Positions 21,578 to 29,488 of a stretch of 64,000 nucleotides of DNA are shown in pieces. This DNA comes from Mugil cephalus (Eukaryota; Chordata; Actinopteri; Mugiliformes; Mugilidae), in the NCBI RefSeq assembly GCF_022458985.1, contig NC_061772.1, forward strand, positions 31,709,506 to 31,773,505, given 5' to 3'. The notes below the pieces were generated by a model. That model was not told the origin of the DNA and did no database searches. It worked only from the letters and a program-made list of their open reading frames with translations. The stretch's first letter is position 1. The number at the start of each line of letters is the position of its first letter. A program made the translations under genes and the position numbers.

Positions 21578-23655
21578 GTATGTATGTATGTGTTTTTTTT
21601 TTATGGCGGTTTCACATTTTTCCACAAAGGTTTCCAGAGGGGAGTAAATCTGAGGAGGGTGTGAGGGTGAAAACCTTCTCTAATATTTTAAAAAGTGGTT
21701 CATATTTTATGTGTACATTTTTTTTCTATTTTTTCCTTCTGTCTTTCTGAGCCATGGCACCAAAATTCAAATTCTAAATGACAAAGTTAAATGTTCGTTA
21801 ACCTTAAATGGATTCAGTAAACTGAGACCTGTGTGACCTCTTGCCTCTCCTCAGCTGGACTCCCCCCCGGTGACCCCGGTTCCTCTCCCCATCTCTCGGG
21901 CCAGTAGTGCCGGTTCCACCCTCTCCTCGGCCTCCAGGACCCCGGGAGGCTCGCGGCGGAGGTCCCAGTCCCAGCTGACCACAGGTACAGAGCTGGACGA
22001 TAAGAAATAAACCACCATGTTTAATCACAGCGGGGGGGGGGGTCTAATCAGACTTAATCTGCTCTGGTTTTAGAGTTTATTTCTCATCTCATCAGAGAGC
22101 AATAAAACGATGACAGATTAAAAATACATGAGAACTGTAAAAGAACCGTGAAAGAACATATTTGTCAGGGAGTTGTTGTAAAACATTTTCGTTTGTGCAT
22201 CTGGACAGAAATGCATTGTGGGAGCTGTAGGCCAGCAGCGTGAACATTCTGTCTGTCCTCCTCCTCCTTCCTCTGTGTCCTCATTCTGTGGTCTGATTGG
22301 TTGGTTTGCAGACAGACAGGTAGACAGAGGCAGCCCATTGGTGGGGGACGGTGGGCAGGTAGGTGAGGGTGTACTGGATGCTGATTGGTGGTAGGTGGGG
22401 GTGTACTGGATGCTGATTGGTGGTAAGCTTGGCATGAAAGCTCTCAGCATGGCATGGTGCCCCCTCCCCTCCTCCTCCCCCATCTAACCCTACCCCCCCA
22501 CCCCACCCCCCAAACCACAGAGCTACTGTTGTGCGCCTGCAGACCTGTGAGAGGCGCTGGAGGCTCCATGTAACTGAAGCTCAGCGTCAAAAGGAAACAA
22601 CTCGTTATCAAGCAGTTACTTCAGTTTAATCCAATGAATCAATTCATTTGGTTCAATCATTTTTATTATATATAATATTTATTATTACAAATGTCTCAAG
22701 ACTGGTCTGAAACCTCCAAGGTGTCTTCCTATTAAAGGGAGTTTTCTTTGATGCTGCTCTGAACAGAAGTAGAACCAGAACCAGCTCATATGGAGGGAAC
22801 CGTCTATCTGAGGCCGGGCAGAACAGATAAACGTCATCCATGTAGAATCTGAGTTCACTGGTCCAGTCTCATCTGAGGAGGCCTTGTTAGTCTTCAACGT
22901 AGCTTAGCCTAGCTTAGCACAAAGATACATAAAAGTTTTTGTCATAGGCTCAAGTCTCCAGGTGTGAATGGTTCTCAGGTCCTCCAGGTCTGGGTTTATC
23001 GAAACCCATTTGAATTGAATTGTTAAACGTGGAGAACTGGGAACCTTCACAGAGAACCAGTTGTGTCATTAGAGATGATTCTACTTCATGGAGTCAGGCT
23101 AACAGTTTCCATCCATTTCTAGTTTTTGTGCTAAGCTAGGCTAACCCATCCAGAAGTTGTCACATATATCTATGATGCCTCTAAGCTGACGAGCTAATGA
23201 GCTAATGTGTTGTTTCCTTGTGGCTGTTGATGTTTTGATGTTTGTGGATGAGTCATTGTTTCTGTGTCCTGCTGCTGAGGATTCTGGGAATTCTGATAAA
23301 TCTGAAAACACAGACGCTGAGTTTCCACCTCCAACACGTCACAGTTCACAGATCTCCTGACTCATCGTCCAGATTAATGTCAGACATGTTTGAAGCTTAA
23401 CTTCTTCCTCCTCCATCTCTGTTAGTTGTTAACATGGTTCGTTTAAGATGAAGAGAGAAGGATGTTTGAGCTCAGCAGGTAACCATAGCAACAGAGTCAG
23501 AATAAACACATCTAGGAAGATGAAGGATTGAGGGTGGAAGACGTTCAGCTGCTCTGATGTTTTCACATTTATGACCCCGAGAGTGGACATGGTCAAACTG
23601 AGAGGAGCCTCTGACCGATGGTTTCTCTGCAGGACGACTGAAGCTGACGGCCTGA
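865..23655 (+). CDS. kifc3: Kinesin family member C3 (minus-end-directed kinesin-14), 21 coding exons
   Basis: Exons: 865-1062, 5521-5632, 8893-9035, 9738-9924, 10402-10469, 11744-11809, 11977-12126, 12341-12517, 12613-12717, 13548-13695, 13839-13969, 14044-14155, 14241-14422, 15260-15364, 15866-15996, 16467-16590, 16789-16918, 20791-21020, 21102-21248, 21855-21984, 23633-23655. All junctions are GT-AG and phases agree, giving 2799 nt (932 aa plus stop). A Glu/Leu/Gln-rich coiled coil spans roughly residues 150-480. The motor starts near 533 with [10 protein letters not shown], followed by GQTGSGKT (617-624), NEHSSRSH (730-737) and DLAGSE (763-768). The motor lies at the C-terminus behind the coil, the kinesin-14 layout. 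Segments such as [20 protein letters not shown] and [12 protein letters not shown] match what I know of vertebrate KIFC3. That family moves cargo toward microtubule minus ends in epithelial and Golgi traffic and at adherens junctions. The start at 865 is inferred from an open exon with a good donor. No inactivating change was seen. Confidence 0.93.
1216..1868. repeat. Minisatellite, GGTTTAGTCCTTGG-type units (18/36-bp periodicity)
   Basis: About 650 bp in kifc3 intron 1 made of variants of GGTTTAGTCCTTGGTGTGGACTTA. The period is a multiple of three, which keeps long low-complexity frames open on both strands. These are not genes. Confidence 0.9.
1993..2046. repeat. (GGTCCT)n tandem repeat
   Basis: About nine copies of the hexamer GGTCCT in kifc3 intron 1, with one imperfect unit at the start. 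Confidence 0.9.
2640..3405. repeat. Minisatellite of GTGTGTGGTAAA / GTGTGTGGTCT units
   Basis: About 765 bp of short GT-rich units (GTGTGTGGTAAA, GTGTGTGGTCT and GTGTGTAGTCT variants) in mixed order, in kifc3 intron 1. The G/T-rich strand is the sense strand of the gene. Confidence 0.9.
3641..3847. repeat. G-rich minisatellite, about 36-bp unit
   Basis: About five units of GGTGTTGCTATGGAAACAGA followed by a GGAGGAGGGGGGTGGAG-type tract, in kifc3 intron 1. Several GGG/GGGG runs per unit lie on the sense strand. Confidence 0.85.
3940..4036. repeat. (GGAT)n microsatellite, two blocks
   Basis: GGATGGATGGATGG tracts at about 3940-3967 and 4006-4036, with a non-repeat segment between them. Confidence 0.85.
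5083..5165. repeat. 21-bp tandem repeat (ATCGTATATCTCGTGTCTTAT)
   Basis: Four near-identical 21-bp units in kifc3 intron 1, the last degenerate (GTAAATCTCGTGG). Confidence 0.85.
5949..6652. mobile_element. Non-autonomous hAT element
   Basis: It begins CAGGGGTCGGAAACC and ends GGTCGCCGACCCCTG, inverted repeats of the hAT CAGGGGTCGG type. It is flanked by near-identical 8-bp direct repeats, TTCTAGTC (5941-5948) and TTCTAGAC (6653-6660). No transposase frame is inside. A second, truncated copy of its right half lies at about 27793-28170. Confidence 0.8.
6697..7619. mobile_element. Tc1/mariner-type MITE, split by a nested hAT element
   Basis: The left end CAGCGGGTCAAATAAGTATT and the right end (read in reverse, CAGTGGGTAAAATAA...) form inverted repeats of over 100 bp. 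These include the shared tract TTGACATGAACTTTTCACCA. TA dinucleotides flank both ends (6695-6696 and 7620-7621), as expected for this superfamily. Removing the nested insertion leaves about 430 bp with no coding capacity. Confidence 0.8.
7001..7486. mobile_element. Nested non-autonomous hAT element with 8-bp target duplication
   Basis: It begins CAGGGCTGCACGAT and ends ATTGTGCAGCTCTA (inverted). It is flanked by perfect 8-bp direct repeats GTTGTTAC at 6993-7000 and 7487-7494. The interior is A/T-rich with a poly(A) run and has no transposase. It interrupts the right part of the Tc1-type MITE. Confidence 0.88.
7708..7769. repeat. Interstitial telomere-like (TTAGGG)n repeats
   Basis: Two short blocks of GGTTAGGGTTAGGG separated by a non-repeat segment of about 20 bp, in kifc3 intron 2. 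This is the vertebrate telomere motif at an internal site. Confidence 0.85.
9738..9924 (+). CDS. kifc3: kifc3 coding exon 4 with in-frame 30-bp tandem repeat
   Basis: This exon starts the coiled-coil part ([17 protein letters not shown]). It ends in three near-perfect 30-bp units at 9828-9857, 9858-9887 and 9888-9917, each coding VQERTA(R/G)GVQ. The unit is a multiple of three, so the frame stays open. I place the donor at 9925 (GTGAGT), leaving phase 1, which joins the exon at 10402. CAG|GT-like sequences inside the repeats could serve as other donors. Confidence 0.8.
10215..10290 (-). mobile_element. Rex1-like LINE tail fragment
   Basis: GACTTTAATGATCCTTCAAGG and AATAACTTGGTCTCA match the antisense Rex1-like tail seen at 15.45 kb. 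It lies in kifc3 intron 4. Confidence 0.5.
10533..11261. mobile_element. piggyBac-type MITE flanked by TTAA
   Basis: It is flanked by TTAA at 10529-10532 and 11262-11265. The ends are CCCTCATACCCGA and, inverted, CCCTCATGACCCGA. Inside, a second palindrome pairs CAGTCCTAATGATAAATACC (from about 10647) with its complement near 11018-11038. No transposase frame. TTAA duplication with CCC...GGG ends is the piggyBac hallmark. Confidence 0.75.
11266..11656. mobile_element. Second piggyBac-type MITE sharing a TTAA with the first
   Basis: The left boundary is the same TTAA (11262-11265) that ends the previous element, and the right TTAA is 11657-11660. The left end reads CTCTTTAAGAACTGAACATA. The inverted right end reads CCCTCTAAAGCCTAAACGCA, an imperfect match. 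An internal TAATTACCGTAA / TTACGGTAAT pair adds to the palindromic look. Confidence 0.6.
11861..11952. repeat. 30-bp tandem repeat (about three copies)
   Basis: GACTCTATAGGAGTTACTAG followed by AGCATCCA, repeated about three times in kifc3 intron 6 just upstream of exon 7. Confidence 0.8.
12127..12300. repeat. 36-bp tandem repeat starting at the kifc3 intron 7 donor
   Basis: About five units of GTATACACTCACCTGTACAG followed by CCAGGTATATGTC(T/C)AG. The first unit starts exactly at the splice donor after ATCCAG. Each unit carries further CAG|GTATA donor-like sequences. Confidence 0.88.
13696..13767. repeat. GTGTGTGTCCACT short tandem repeat at an intron start
   Basis: About five copies of a 15-bp GTGTGTGTCCACTGT unit immediately after the exon 10 donor of kifc3. 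Confidence 0.8.
14850..15060 (+). mobile_element. L2-like LINE 3'-tail fragment
   Basis: CTACCCGGTCGGCCT, GGTTTCTTCTTGTTAAA, CTTCAGGCTGGGTTTTG and TTGTTATTGATGCTATA line up with the 3' tail of the L2-like LINE at 48.0-48.2 kb. It is degenerate, in kifc3 intron 13, same orientation. Confidence 0.65.
15447..15545 (-). mobile_element. Rex1-like LINE tail fragment
   Basis: ATAGACTTTAATGATCCACAAGGGAAATTACTTGGTCTC is the reverse of a Rex1-type tail. It is followed by an (AT)n stretch (about 15620-15685). In kifc3 intron 14. Confidence 0.55.
15622..15690. repeat. AT-rich palindromic microsatellite
   Basis: ATACCTATATATATACATATATATATATATAGGTATATATATATA can pair with itself. It probably arose by slippage. 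Confidence 0.7.
16944..16973. repeat. (CCAT)n microsatellite
   Basis: About seven TCCA units in kifc3 intron 17, just after the exon 17 donor. Confidence 0.85.
16975..17580. mobile_element. Probable DNA transposon remnant with CCGATA-rich ends
   Basis: Starts CACCGATAACCGATATGC and ends CCGATATGTCGGTGACCGATAATTG, so the two ends are inverted relatives. No coding capacity. The hAT-like assignment is a guess from terminal style only. Confidence 0.4.
17628..18370 (+). mobile_element. hAT transposon relic with a BED zinc-finger fragment
   Basis: The start TAGGGTTGGGCACCGAGAACCGGTTCC is a common fish hAT terminus. From about 17857 a short frame reads [20 protein letters not shown] then [14 protein letters not shown]. 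This matches the CxxC plus GG-T-NM layout of a BED zinc finger, the N-terminal DNA-binding part of hAT transposases. The frame ends soon after and no catalytic part follows, so the element is dead. It lies in kifc3 intron 17, same strand as the gene. The right boundary is approximate. Confidence 0.6.
18600..18957 (+). pseudogene. Tc1-type transposase relic (3' part)
   Basis: The text reads like the end of a fish Tc1-like transposase: KARSIKTWM-like (AGGTCCATAAAGACCTGGATG), then ELDWPAQS (GAACTGGACTGGCCTGCACA), then PIEPLWDEL (CCCATAGAACCCCTCTGGGA). These correspond to the conserved DWP-QSPDLNPIEHLWDEL block carrying the last catalytic acidic residue. Frameshifts and the lack of a 5' half show it is inactive. 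Confidence 0.6.
18960..20615 (+). pseudogene. Rex1/Babar-like LINE reverse transcriptase relic, interrupted by an L2 tail
   Basis: Reading through several frameshifts gives [20 protein letters not shown]-like text near 19040. Later come WVVDYLTGR (19333), [19 protein letters not shown] (19421) and [11 protein letters not shown] (the catalytic DD) near 19505. Near 19690-19750 comes [20 protein letters not shown]. This order is typical of fish Rex1 reverse transcriptases. The 3' end finishes GTAATTTCCCCCTGGGATCA then ATAAAGTGATTCTGATTCTG at about 20566-20612. About 300 bp of L2 tail sits inside (19960-20265). All in kifc3 intron 17. Confidence 0.75.
19960..20265 (+). mobile_element. L2-like LINE 3'-tail insertion
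   Basis: From TACATGTTTCCTTCAGCTTG through GGCGCTATATAAATAAAACTGAATTGAA it matches the 3' tail of the L2-like LINE at 47940-48215 nearly base for base. It is truncated at its 5' end, as usual for target-primed insertion, and it splits the Rex1-like relic. Confidence 0.75.
21494..21600. repeat. (TG/TA)n microsatellite
   Basis: Alternating TGTGTATATG units in kifc3 intron 19. Confidence 0.85.
22683..22830 (-). mobile_element. L2-like LINE tail fragment, antisense
   Basis: CTGAAACCTCCAAGG, TATTAAAGGGAGTTTT, AACCAGAACCAGCTCATATG and GAGGGAACC read as the reverse complement of the L2 3' tail. Located in kifc3 intron 20. Confidence 0.65.
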
Positions 23656-23785
23656 CGGACGCCACGGACGGACGCCACGGACGGACGCACGCCACGCACG
23701 GACGGACGCCACGGACGGACGCCACGGACGGACGCACGCCACGGACGGACGCACGCCACGGACGGACGGACGCCACGCTCGCTTC
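23656..23785. repeat. GACGGACGCCACG tandem repeat in the kifc3 3' UTR
   Basis: About ten units of a 12/16-bp CG-rich motif immediately after the stop codon. Both strands stay open over it, but no gene is implied. Confidence 0.85.
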
Positions 23786-24257
23786 GTCCTGATGGATTGT
23801 GACGGGAATCAAACTCTTCTCATGTGTCATCGGCCAAATATTCAACATTTTCTTCCAATCACAGTATTTTTCTTTCATTGTTGCACTTTAATCCTCCTGA
23901 TGATTTTCTACGCTGCCGTTCCAGATGTGGTGGATCATGACATTATAATATATTCACAACTCAGTATTTATGTTGGACATGAGGACTTTTACTTTTCTGT
24001 TTGAGGTGATCTTTAAATTTTCAGAAAGCTTTTTCTTTCTCTGAATGTTTGCTTTGTCCATCAGGACGTCTGCTTTTATTCAGAGACGAGCCTCTGTCCC
24101 ACCTCCTCTCTTCTGCTGTCGTCCCTGGTCTAGGACACCCTGGTGACCTCTGACCTCAGACCGATTAGCCGTAGCTGTAGTGAAGAGGAATCATGACGTC
24201 TGCCTGCTTTGTCTTCACTGTAGATTCCTACAGGTGTTTTTTTTGTATTTCCTTTTT

Positions 24258-24320
24258 AATAAACACTTGAAACCAACTCACTTGTCCAGTTGTTTAACTC
24301 TCTGGCCTTGTTCAAATAAA
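24258..24320 (+). terminator. Poly(A) signals for kifc3
   Basis: Two AATAAA hexamers at 24258-24263 and 24315-24320 follow the kifc3 stop by about 600-665 nt, with TG/TTGT-rich sequence after each. Either could direct cleavage. Confidence 0.6.
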
Positions 24321-25036
24321 CTCTTCATTCGTCTTGTTTACAGTCTGCAAAGTACTGTGAGTTTTTAGATTTTTGATGGTTTTTGCTACTTTTAAAAAGC
24401 TTGTAACATTTTGAGTTGTACTTATGAATAGTGTCAAACATGAGAACTTTTCTATTGTGCCACCATATATGATACAAATACAAATAATACTGGTTCAGTA
24501 AAACATGTTTATTTAAGCATTAAATACAACATCCCAGCAAATATGTAGCAGGATGAAATCTCTTAGTATCTACCAATACTGTAAGTACTAGACTGCACAC
24601 AAACAAAAAGATGCAGACTGGTGTGGACATGTTAAAAGAGTCAAACCACAACACAGTTCAAAAGTCCTGTAATAATAATCCTGAGCTGAGTAGAGACGAG
24701 ATGTTTGTGCAGGCGAAATCACAAAATTCTCATCTCATAGGAAAAATGTAACAAGAAATGAAAGTCCAGTTACTTGATAAAATAAACACTGCAGCAAGTA
24801 AGACCCTGCAAACCGCGTCACTGCCACAGCGTCACGTTTCCATGACGACCGACCGGAACAAGACGAGGAGTGTGTCATGTTTACGTGACTCCCGATTGTA
24901 AAAACGAGTCTTTAAAGTAAAACTGAACTTTTTCAGTTTTTCTGAATTCTTTAACTTCAAAGACACACGTGCACAGTATAACGCTTATTTGTAGCGCTGC
25001 TCACTTTGTTTAATAAATGAGACTGTAGCCGCACTG

Positions 25037-25146
25037 ACGGAGCCAACGGAGCTAACGGAGCTAACGGAGCTAACGAAGCCAACAGAGCTAACGAAGCTAA
25101 CGAAGCTAACAGAGCTAACGGAGCTAACAGAGTTAACGAAGCTAAT
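25037..25146. repeat. 9-bp minisatellite (GAGCTAACG)n
   Basis: About twelve units of GAGCTAACG with variants GAAGCTAACG and CAGAGCTAACG. Confidence 0.88.
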
Positions 25147-25307
25147 GATACCATAATGATACTGGTATTGGAATCGGAACAACTCCAGTTCGGTCCAGTT
25201 CTGTATTTTGATGACTCCGACTGTTACATTTTAACTTGATAACACGTTTTGAGTTGCTAACACGCTACGTTGCTAACAGGACAACAACCACAGGTAGCGA
25301 GTGAGCT

Positions 25308-25310
<3 letters not shown>

Positions 25311-25402
<92 letters not shown>
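25311..25402. repeat. (TG)46 dinucleotide microsatellite
   Basis: Uninterrupted TG repeat of about 92 bp. Likely polymorphic. Confidence 0.95.
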
Positions 25403-25404
<2 letters not shown>

Positions 25405-26204
25405 CATATTAGCCTGTGCACCCACGTGTTTATCAAAGGTGAAGTTACTGGCATATTTAAACGAGTCCTTCCCAAATAACTTATACATGATTCATGCATT
25501 AAAGACCTCTCTTTAACCATGAGAAGGATATTTCTCCGGTTCCCAATGTTAAAAGGCCAATAAATATAATTTAAAAAAGTACAGCCTGATCTACAATACA
25601 TATGGTGATTAGTTTACAACACAACTCAAACTTTTTTGCTTAGTTCGCTGAAAAATATGGTTCAGCCAAGAACTTTAAGTTTTCATTTTTAGAGTGTGTG
25701 AGAAGTGAAGGAGTCCAGTGATCTTTCCATGTCAGGTTCCCCTGAAGCTTGTGTCTCATTCAGATGAGTCCAGATGTTTTTTCAGTGTTGTTGCAGTTTG
25801 CACAGTAAATGTTCACACTGAAGAATCAGATGTTGATTTCAAAGCTATTTCACCATAAAAGAAGTAGAAATCAAAGAATATCATGAAAGACTCGTGAAAG
25901 ACTTTCAACAATGAAATGATGTGTTCATGCTACACACTGTCTCTCGAGCACACACACACACACACACACTTGGGGCCCCTGGTAGTAACGGGGCTCCATT
26001 ATAATAAATGGGAGATTTAAAAGAATTTCATGCATCGACCTACAATAAGAAAATTATTAAATCTGATCAAATACAGTAAAAATATCAAATATCACTAGTT
26101 TTCTTCTACATGAAATGTCAACATCACAGAATGCCATCACCATCCACCTACTGTTCACTTTAGGGAAAATACTCACCATTATTGGCACCCACAAAGTTTA
26201 GGAA

Positions 26205-26640
26205 CATATGTGGAATATCTTCTGGAAAAAATGAACTGGTTATTCAGAGAGAAGAACTACTGGATTGATTGGATGATATATACAGTACAAGAAATTGGTG
26301 AAGCTAACTCCATAGCTTGTCCTACTGCCAGACCACAATTAAGAACAATTCCATTGAGGCTAAGCTCAACTTCTGACCCGTCAGGGTTGCAATGTGGCCG
26401 AAGCCTGTTTAATAAAAGGATAACTTAGACTAGTGAATGCAAATCTCTGAGTTTGTTGTTTCCTCCAGTCAAGGACTCATCCCACCAATGACAACTGCCC
26501 TACCAGGAAATTACACAGGTTGCCTAAAATCAGTAATTGGCATGAAGTGGTGCTTCAATACTATAAATATTACCACTGACAACGACAACTATTCTGCCTC
26601 ATGGTTAATAAATCAGACTTCAGTGAATGGTTGCGAATGA
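26205..26640 (+). pseudogene. Possible endogenous retroviral envelope-like relic
   Basis: Two adjacent frames (26210-26428 and 26437-26640) have an extracellular-glycoprotein look: NxT/S sites, CxxARPQL-like and GNYTGC-like motifs and spaced cysteines. They recall fish retroviral envelope surface regions. A stop separates the two, and no gag, pol or LTR was found beside them. If correct, it is a short, broken remnant. The family call is from memory of motif style and is weak. Confidence 0.3.
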
Positions 26641-26756
26641 CAATTAAAAATCCTTGAATAAAGTCAGGACATAGTTAATATAGAAATAGTTCCACAGTTT
26701 GTTTTTGTTTCACCTGCTGCAGCTTTGACGTCTGCAAGGAAGGGGAATAGATATGT

Positions 26757-26877
26757 GTAGAATAGAATAGAAAAATCTTTATTTGTCCCACAGTGGGGAA
26801 ATTTCAGAAGAATAAAGAGTGGATTGTGTAAAAGATAAATGTGTATATTGTCATTATATATATGGAATATACAATTA
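26757..26877 (-). mobile_element. Rex1-like LINE tail fragment, target of a larger insertion
   Basis: AATAGAATAGAAAAATCTTTATTTGTCCCACAGTGGGGAAATTTC is the antisense Rex1-like tail. Its downstream text seems to resume at 31136 (TATACAACAATATACAAG), so the 4.26-kb unit appears to have landed in it. Confidence 0.5.
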
Positions 26878-27792
26878 CACTGTAAAAAAGAAAAATCGTT
26901 AAAAAAATGTAAATTTCCAGCAGCAGGGGCGCCATAAAAATACCGTAAAATAACGGAAAATTAATTTCTCGTAAAAATACAGATATTTTCCATAATTAAA
27001 ATACAGTTTGCACTTGTAGTTTTAACAAGACTTTGTCGTATTTTCAGGTTGTTTAAACGTTTAATTAGAAACATTTTCACATTTTAAAACAATTAAATCA
27101 CCTAGAAATATGGTAAATAAATGTATTACGAACAATAATGCTTAAATTTACAGAAATGTGCTGTTATTAATAGGTCTTAATGAAATTATTTTATGGGAAG
27201 AGATTGTATAATAATTTATATTTGATGTAATACAACAGTACATGACACAAAATAATGTGATTAGTCTTTCAAAACACGTCAAAACTGAACTGTTGCAAAA
27301 CTAGATATTTGGTTAGATTGCAAGAATTTACTGTTAATTTTAGAAAACAGCAAATTGATATTTAATTGTTTTACGTTGTTTTTAACGTTTAATTACAAAC
27401 ATTTTACATTTTAAAATAATGAAATTACCCATAAAGGCAGCAAATTAACATTGTAATATGAATAATAATGCTTAAAGTTACAGAAATGTGCTCTTATTAG
27501 TTGTTTTAATGGCATTATTTTATTTAAAAAGGCTGTAGGCTATATTAGATTAGATGTAAAATAACAGTATACAACAATAATTTGATCTTTTCAAAACATG
27601 AGAACATGAGAAAAAATGCTGAACAAGAACAGCTACAATTTCCCATTCTCCGTATTTTTATTCAACTGTAGGAGGTAGCCATTATTACAGCAATATTCAA
27701 AAATCTATTCAATTAAAATGACTGGTTCTGAAGCAAAAAACAAAAAAACAAAAACAAAATTCAACTGAACTGGTAATGAAGTAAAAAAAAAA

Positions 27793-28170
27793 GTCGGCAG
27801 TTGTGGCGTATATTTTGTGCAACAAAAAATTAAATACATTTTATTTTAATGTTAAAGGATCACCATCAATTCAAATTTAGAATTATATTTAAAAAACTAA
27901 CGCACTAAAATAAAAATACATTTGAATTAAATACTCGACAGCAACTAGTAAATGAGCTGCAATGCACTGTGGGAGTTCAGTGTTTTTTGGTTGATGTTAC
28001 AACCATGAGTGTGGTGTGGCATTCAGTGTCATTCAGTTGTTGTGTAACTCTCGCTCGTTCACTGACTAGTGACTAGTTGCTGCTATTCTGAAACAGTTAG
28101 TTAGCGTGAAAAAGTGAACGGCTTTGATCAGTGTCCTTCCTCCGCACCGCTCGCTGCAGAGAGCTGCAAC
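27793..28170. mobile_element. Truncated hAT element related to the one at 5.9-6.7 kb
   Basis: From GTCGGCAGTTGTGGCGTA through TGCAATGCACTGTGGGAGTT to GAAAAAGTGAACGGCTTTGA it parallels 6256-6595. It lacks the CAGGGGTCGG left end. Confidence 0.7.
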
Positions 28171-28878
28171 AGAGGAAAGAAAGAGCTGCAACAGAGGAAC
28201 GTTTTTTTTCTGTACATTGTAATAAAATATCCTGTGTTCATCCCATAATCCCATCCCATCATTAGTTGTGTGTCATTTGCTACCGAATAACTGCTGCTGA
28301 TTGTACTATATTACACGAAGTTAGAGGTAGATTATTTTATTTTTCAGCCCATCTAACCCAAAAGAGTAATTGTGTGCAACAGATGCATGTACTCACCAGA
28401 GAGGGGCATCTGGTCGGACTGTGTTACTGGACTTGTACTGGTACTGGCTCTGCTCAACTGTTGGTTGCTCTGGCTGCTTGGAGGACTGTCCAAGACATGT
28501 TGTTGGCCTTATTAAAGGACAGATAGTAGTAATATTTAAACACAAACATCACATAGCTCAATCTGGGTATATTATTACCTAACATAATTCTATCCTCAGT
28601 AGCCATTGGTATATTTAAAACTGTTCCTTTCTCAATATAATGCAGTACACCACCACTAAGACCCACTATGAAATCAATGATGAACAAGGTGTAGTGTATA
28701 GTCATCACCTTTTTCAAAACATCAACAAAAATGTAGAGAATATTCTTTGAAGTATAATTCATAGTAGAACTGCTGTATTGGACTGCATTGATTAGTACAG
28801 GTGGACCTAATAAGTAGATTTTGACTATGCACATTTTTTTAATGTGAAAGTTTATTCTGTACAAACTGAAACACATAC

Positions 28879-29065
28879 TTGTCTTTTTGAGCACTGACAG
28901 ACGTTTCCTGGCTTCAACTGGTCTGAGGACAGAAAGGAGGTCACTCTCCTGCAGGAAGCTCAGGTCCTCAACTCCTAAACATTGCAGATGCCCCAGCAAA
29001 GGCTCAGGGTCTCTCAGTTTAGGCACTGATTTGATGAAAGACAGAAGCGGACTCTCTGCATCCAT
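28879..29065 (-). CDS. Exon with a SAM-like domain inside the 4.26-kb unit
   Basis: Starting at ATG (29065, minus) the frame reads MDAESPLLSFIKSVPKLRDP, later FLQESDLLSVLRPVEARKRL. The spacing of LGVEDLSFLQESDLLSVL followed by EARKRL resembles helices 2-5 of a sterile alpha motif, as in multi-copy fish proteins annotated as SAMD3-like. It ends at a good donor (ACAA|GTATGT), so it is built like a first coding exon. The continuation was not found. It lies between the unit's terminal repeats, which suggests a transposon-borne or captured gene. No function is claimed. Confidence 0.4.
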
Positions 29066-29238
29066 GACTAGGACGACTAGAAGGGATGAAAAATACTGTT
29101 ACTGTCAGATTTTAATCTTTCAAACTCCAGATGACTCTGAGTCAACAATGCTATGCTTAAGTGAAATTACTCTTGTCCCACAAAGCTTGTACACATGCAA
29201 ATGGTAATAATCTAGTTTCTGCTTAGGCTTCCAACATT

Positions 29239-29488
29239 TCATGCTTGTTTCACTTCATACAATGCAAATGCTGGCACATAGGACACATCATGAGGTGTAA
29301 CAATAAAGTATACGTGCTGGTCCTGCATCACAAGCATGAGCTCAATCTGTCTGAATTCAAGTGCCTCACCTTGGTTTAAACACAGAAAGACCCTTTTTAC
29401 TGTACTGAGTGCCACTGCTTCACTGTACAGTTCAGCATGGAAAAGAGTGGAGTTCTTAACCACAAGTTTATGCCATGAAATCAGCTCT
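29239..29488 (-). pseudogene. C-terminal-like ORF fragment of unknown family
   Basis: The minus frame reads about SWHKLVVKNSTLFHAELYSE, then VKRVFLCLNQGE, then VYFIVTPHDVSYVPAF and a stop at 29239. It looks like the end of a protein and could start after an AG acceptor near 29487. It lies upstream, in transcription order, of the SAM-like exon, so the two cannot be N- and C-terminus of one collinear protein. I do not recognise it with confidence. Confidence 0.3.

Larger units (their letters stand above)
23633..24335 (+). other. kifc3: kifc3 last exon: short C-terminal coding end and 3' UTR
   Basis: After TTTCTCTGCAG the exon supplies only GRLKLTA and a TGA ending at 23655. The downstream sequence begins with a GACGGACGCCACG tandem array. 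AATAAA signals lie at 24258-24263 and 24315-24320, so the transcript probably ends near 24.28 or 24.34 kb. The last coding piece is short, so its assignment rests on correct phase (1 nt carried from the previous exon), a good acceptor and the nearby poly(A) signals. Confidence 0.7.
24336..26200. other. Intergenic stretch with microsatellites, no gene seen
   Basis: It contains a 9-bp minisatellite (25040-25145), a long (TG)n run (25311-25402) and a short (CA)n (25948-25969). No exon with a good frame and splice sites could be supported. Confidence 0.5.

Noticed and set aside
23429-23878. Frames over the GACGGACGCCACG array
   Set aside because: Repeat-driven on both strands; the array follows the kifc3 stop and fits 3' UTR.
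25270-25516. Cys-Val and His-Thr frames over the (TG)n tract
   Set aside because: Pure dinucleotide repeat translation.
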